Made by a program: the position numbers and the translations under genes
Source: Phenylobacterium sp.
GTDB lineage: Bacteria > Pseudomonadota > Alphaproteobacteria > Caulobacterales > Caulobacteraceae
Direction: 5' to 3'
DNA: 64,000 bases
Assembly (NCBI RefSeq): GCF_030697925.1
Contig: NZ_JAUYOJ010000013.1
Coordinates: 39,223-103,222, forward strand
Shown here: positions 62,731 through 64,000 of the stretch, one piece after another
How positions within the stretch are numbered: position 1 is the first letter of the stretch
Layout of the letters: each line of letters begins with the position of its first letter
The notes under the pieces: generated by a model
Told to the model about the DNA's origin: nothing
The model's input: only the letters and a program-made list of their open reading frames with translations
The model's database searches: none

Positions 62731-63099
62731 CTATTTCGCCGCCACCACCAGCTTGACGATCTCCTCGACCACGTTCGGCTCCAGGCCCTCGGTATGTCCC
62801 TTGTCGATGCGAACCAGGTCGGCGACCACCCGGCCGTCCTTGCAATTGGGATAGACGAAGGCCTCGGTGCGGCCAGGCGCGGCGGGCCGCCCCCACGACT
62901 TGGTCGCCGGGTCCTGGCGGCTGGTGTCGTAGACATAGCCCGCCTTCGTATCGACGATGTCGGCCCGCTTCACCCGCGGCGCGCAGCCGTACTTGGTCGC
63001 CCATTCCGAGGTGGCGGGCAGGGCGACGATCTCGTGCTCGCCGGTCGCATAGATATGGGAGAAGTCGCAGGCCAGCGGCGCGGCCATCGCCCGCGCCAT
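62731..63099 (-). CDS. Hypothetical protein
   Basis: This 122-residue ORF ends directly against the phytoene-synthase-like stop. It has two or three cysteines ([22 protein letters not shown]), and a C-terminal helix [16 protein letters not shown]. The start is uncertain: Met at 63099 or 63087, as the frame continues to a stop at 63177. No signal peptide or domain is recognised. Coding is supported by the tight abutting of stops and even residue composition. Confidence 0.55.
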   Translation of the reverse strand: MARAMAAPLACDFSHIYATGEHEIVALPATSEWATKYGCAPRVKRADIVDTKAGYVYDTSRQDPATKSWGRPAAPGRTEAFVYPNCKDGRVVADLVRIDKGHTEGLEPNVVEEIVKLVVAAK

Positions 63100-63177
63100 G
63101 GCCGCCTGGCGATGATCCTGGACGGCCTGCGCGCGCGGCTGGCGGCCCAGGCGGCGAACGCCGCGCGCGCCTGATCT

Positions 63178-64000
63178 CTACTCGGCCGCGAGCGCTGTCG
63201 GGTCTTGAGCCCAGCGGTCCAGGTCGGCCAGGGCGCGCTCGCCCATCCCGAGCTTCTTGGCCCGGCCGCGTTCCTTCGAGCCGATCCGGCTGCCGTCCTC
63301 GCGCCGCTTGACCACGGCGTCGTCCAGCGGCGGCAGCAGGCCGTAATTGATGTTCATGGGCTGGAAGCTGCCCTTACCCCCGTCGATGTGGCCGCCGGTG
63401 ATGTGGCCGATCAGGGCGCCCAAGGCCGTTGTGGCGGGCGGCGCCTCAATGGGCCGGCCCAGGCGCTCGGCGGCGGCGAAACGGCCGGCCAGTAGGCCGA
63501 CGGCGGCGCTCTCCACATAGCCCTCGACCCCGGTCACCTGGCCTGCGAACCGCAGGCGTGGCTTAGACTTCATGCGAAGCTGGGCGTCCAACAATTTGGG
63601 ACTGTTGAGGAATGTGTTGCGGTGCAGTCCGCCGAGGCGCGCGAACACCGCCTTTTCCAGGCCCGGGATCATGCGGAAGATATCGGTCTGGGCGCCGTGT
63701 TTCAGCTTGGTCTGGAAGCCGACCATGTTCCAGAGCGTCCCCAGCGCGTTGTCCTGGCGCAGCTGGACGATGGCGTACGCCTTGGTCTGCGGATCGTGGT
63801 CGTTGGTCAGGCCCACGGGCTTCATCGGCCCATGGCGCAGGGTCTCGCGGCCGCGCTCAGCCATCACCTCGATGGGCAGGCAGCCGTCGAAATAGGGGAC
63901 GTGCTCCCAGTCCTTGAACTCGGACTTCTCGCCGGCCAGCAGGGCGTCGATGAAGGCCTCGTACTGGGCCTTGTCCATCGGGCAGTTGATATAGGCCGCC
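63178..64000 (-). CDS. trmFO: tRNA (uracil-5-)-methyltransferase TrmFO, partial
   Basis: TrmFO uses methylene-tetrahydrofolate and FAD to make 5-methyluridine at position 54 of tRNA. Only the C-terminal part is present; the 5' end lies beyond position 64000 (the frame is open to the edge, reading [21 protein letters not shown]). The conserved NCP motif with the catalytic-region Cys, [35 protein letters not shown] [21 protein letters not shown] and [14 protein letters not shown] identify it. It is the last gene of the window. Confidence 0.93.
   Translation of the reverse strand, partial: AAYINCPMDKAQYEAFIDALLAGEKSEFKDWEHVPYFDGCLPIEVMAERGRETLRHGPMKPVGLTNDHDPQTKAYAIVQLRQDNALGTLWNMVGFQTKLKHGAQTDIFRMIPGLEKAVFARLGGLHRNTFLNSPKLLDAQLRMKSKPRLRFAGQVTGVEGYVESAAVGLLAGRFAAAERLGRPIEAPPATTALGALIGHITGGHIDGGKGSFQPMNINYGLLPPLDDAVVKRREDGSRIGSKERGRAKKLGMGERALADLDRWAQDPTALAAE

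Overview
This 64 kb, very GC-rich window looks like a chromosomal segment of an alphaproteobacterium of the Caulobacterales (Caulobacter or Phenylobacterium type). The reasons are the conserved block SPOR-nagZ-scpA-scpB-tatABC-serS-surE-pcm-(four-LysM/LytM protein)-yajC-secD-secF, three TonB-dependent receptors, a LacI/TonB-receptor/GH3 sugar locus, and a candidate CtrA site. No integrase, transposase, rRNA or CRISPR array was seen. No gene-free stretch exceeds 300 bases; the longest is 251 bases (52091-52341) and holds a palindromic extragenic repeat.

Layout. (1) 53-12807 is an acyl-CoA style catabolic cluster: an AlkK-like ligase, a fused tandem short-chain dehydrogenase, an IclR regulator, an enoyl-CoA hydratase, a FadD19-like ligase, a TonB-dependent receptor, an MFS permease, an old-yellow-enzyme reductase and a SnoaL-like protein. 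It suggests uptake, CoA activation and beta-oxidation-like breakdown of a bulky hydrophobic acid; the substrate is not shown. (2) 12843-22301 holds a small lipoprotein, then a glycoside locus: sugar porter, GH3 glucosidase, TonB receptor and LacI repressor on the minus strand, with a divergent MFS transporter. Two palindromes (core GACAGCGCTGTC) lie upstream of the receptor and are likely LacI operators. (3) 22483-34997 is mostly housekeeping: tRNA-Val, gph, glmU, rpiA, glutathione reductase, an O-antigen-ligase-like protein, class II DAHP synthase, MATE, VanZ, two oxidoreductases and glutathione peroxidase. (4) 35007-39161 is accessory: a small atypical membrane ORF between two copies of the end of the glutathione peroxidase gene, then a TonB receptor paired with a Tat-exported PvdN-like PLP enzyme. 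(5) 39184-46917 has ilvD with a leader-like region, an Asp/Glu racemase, NnrU, DUF4126, exonuclease III, ErpA and a dGTPase. (6) 47012-64000 is the conserved envelope, secretion and chromosome-segregation block, ending in a truncated trmFO.

The points most worth a second look are the duplicated glutathione peroxidase tail with two synonymous differences, the ilvD leader (short ORF ending Met-Val-Val-Ile plus a hairpin covering the ribosome binding site), the receptor/PvdN-like pair, an in-frame insert of odd codon usage in seryl-tRNA synthetase, the LacI operator pair, and four convergent gene pairs that share one CTAG as the stop codon of both genes.
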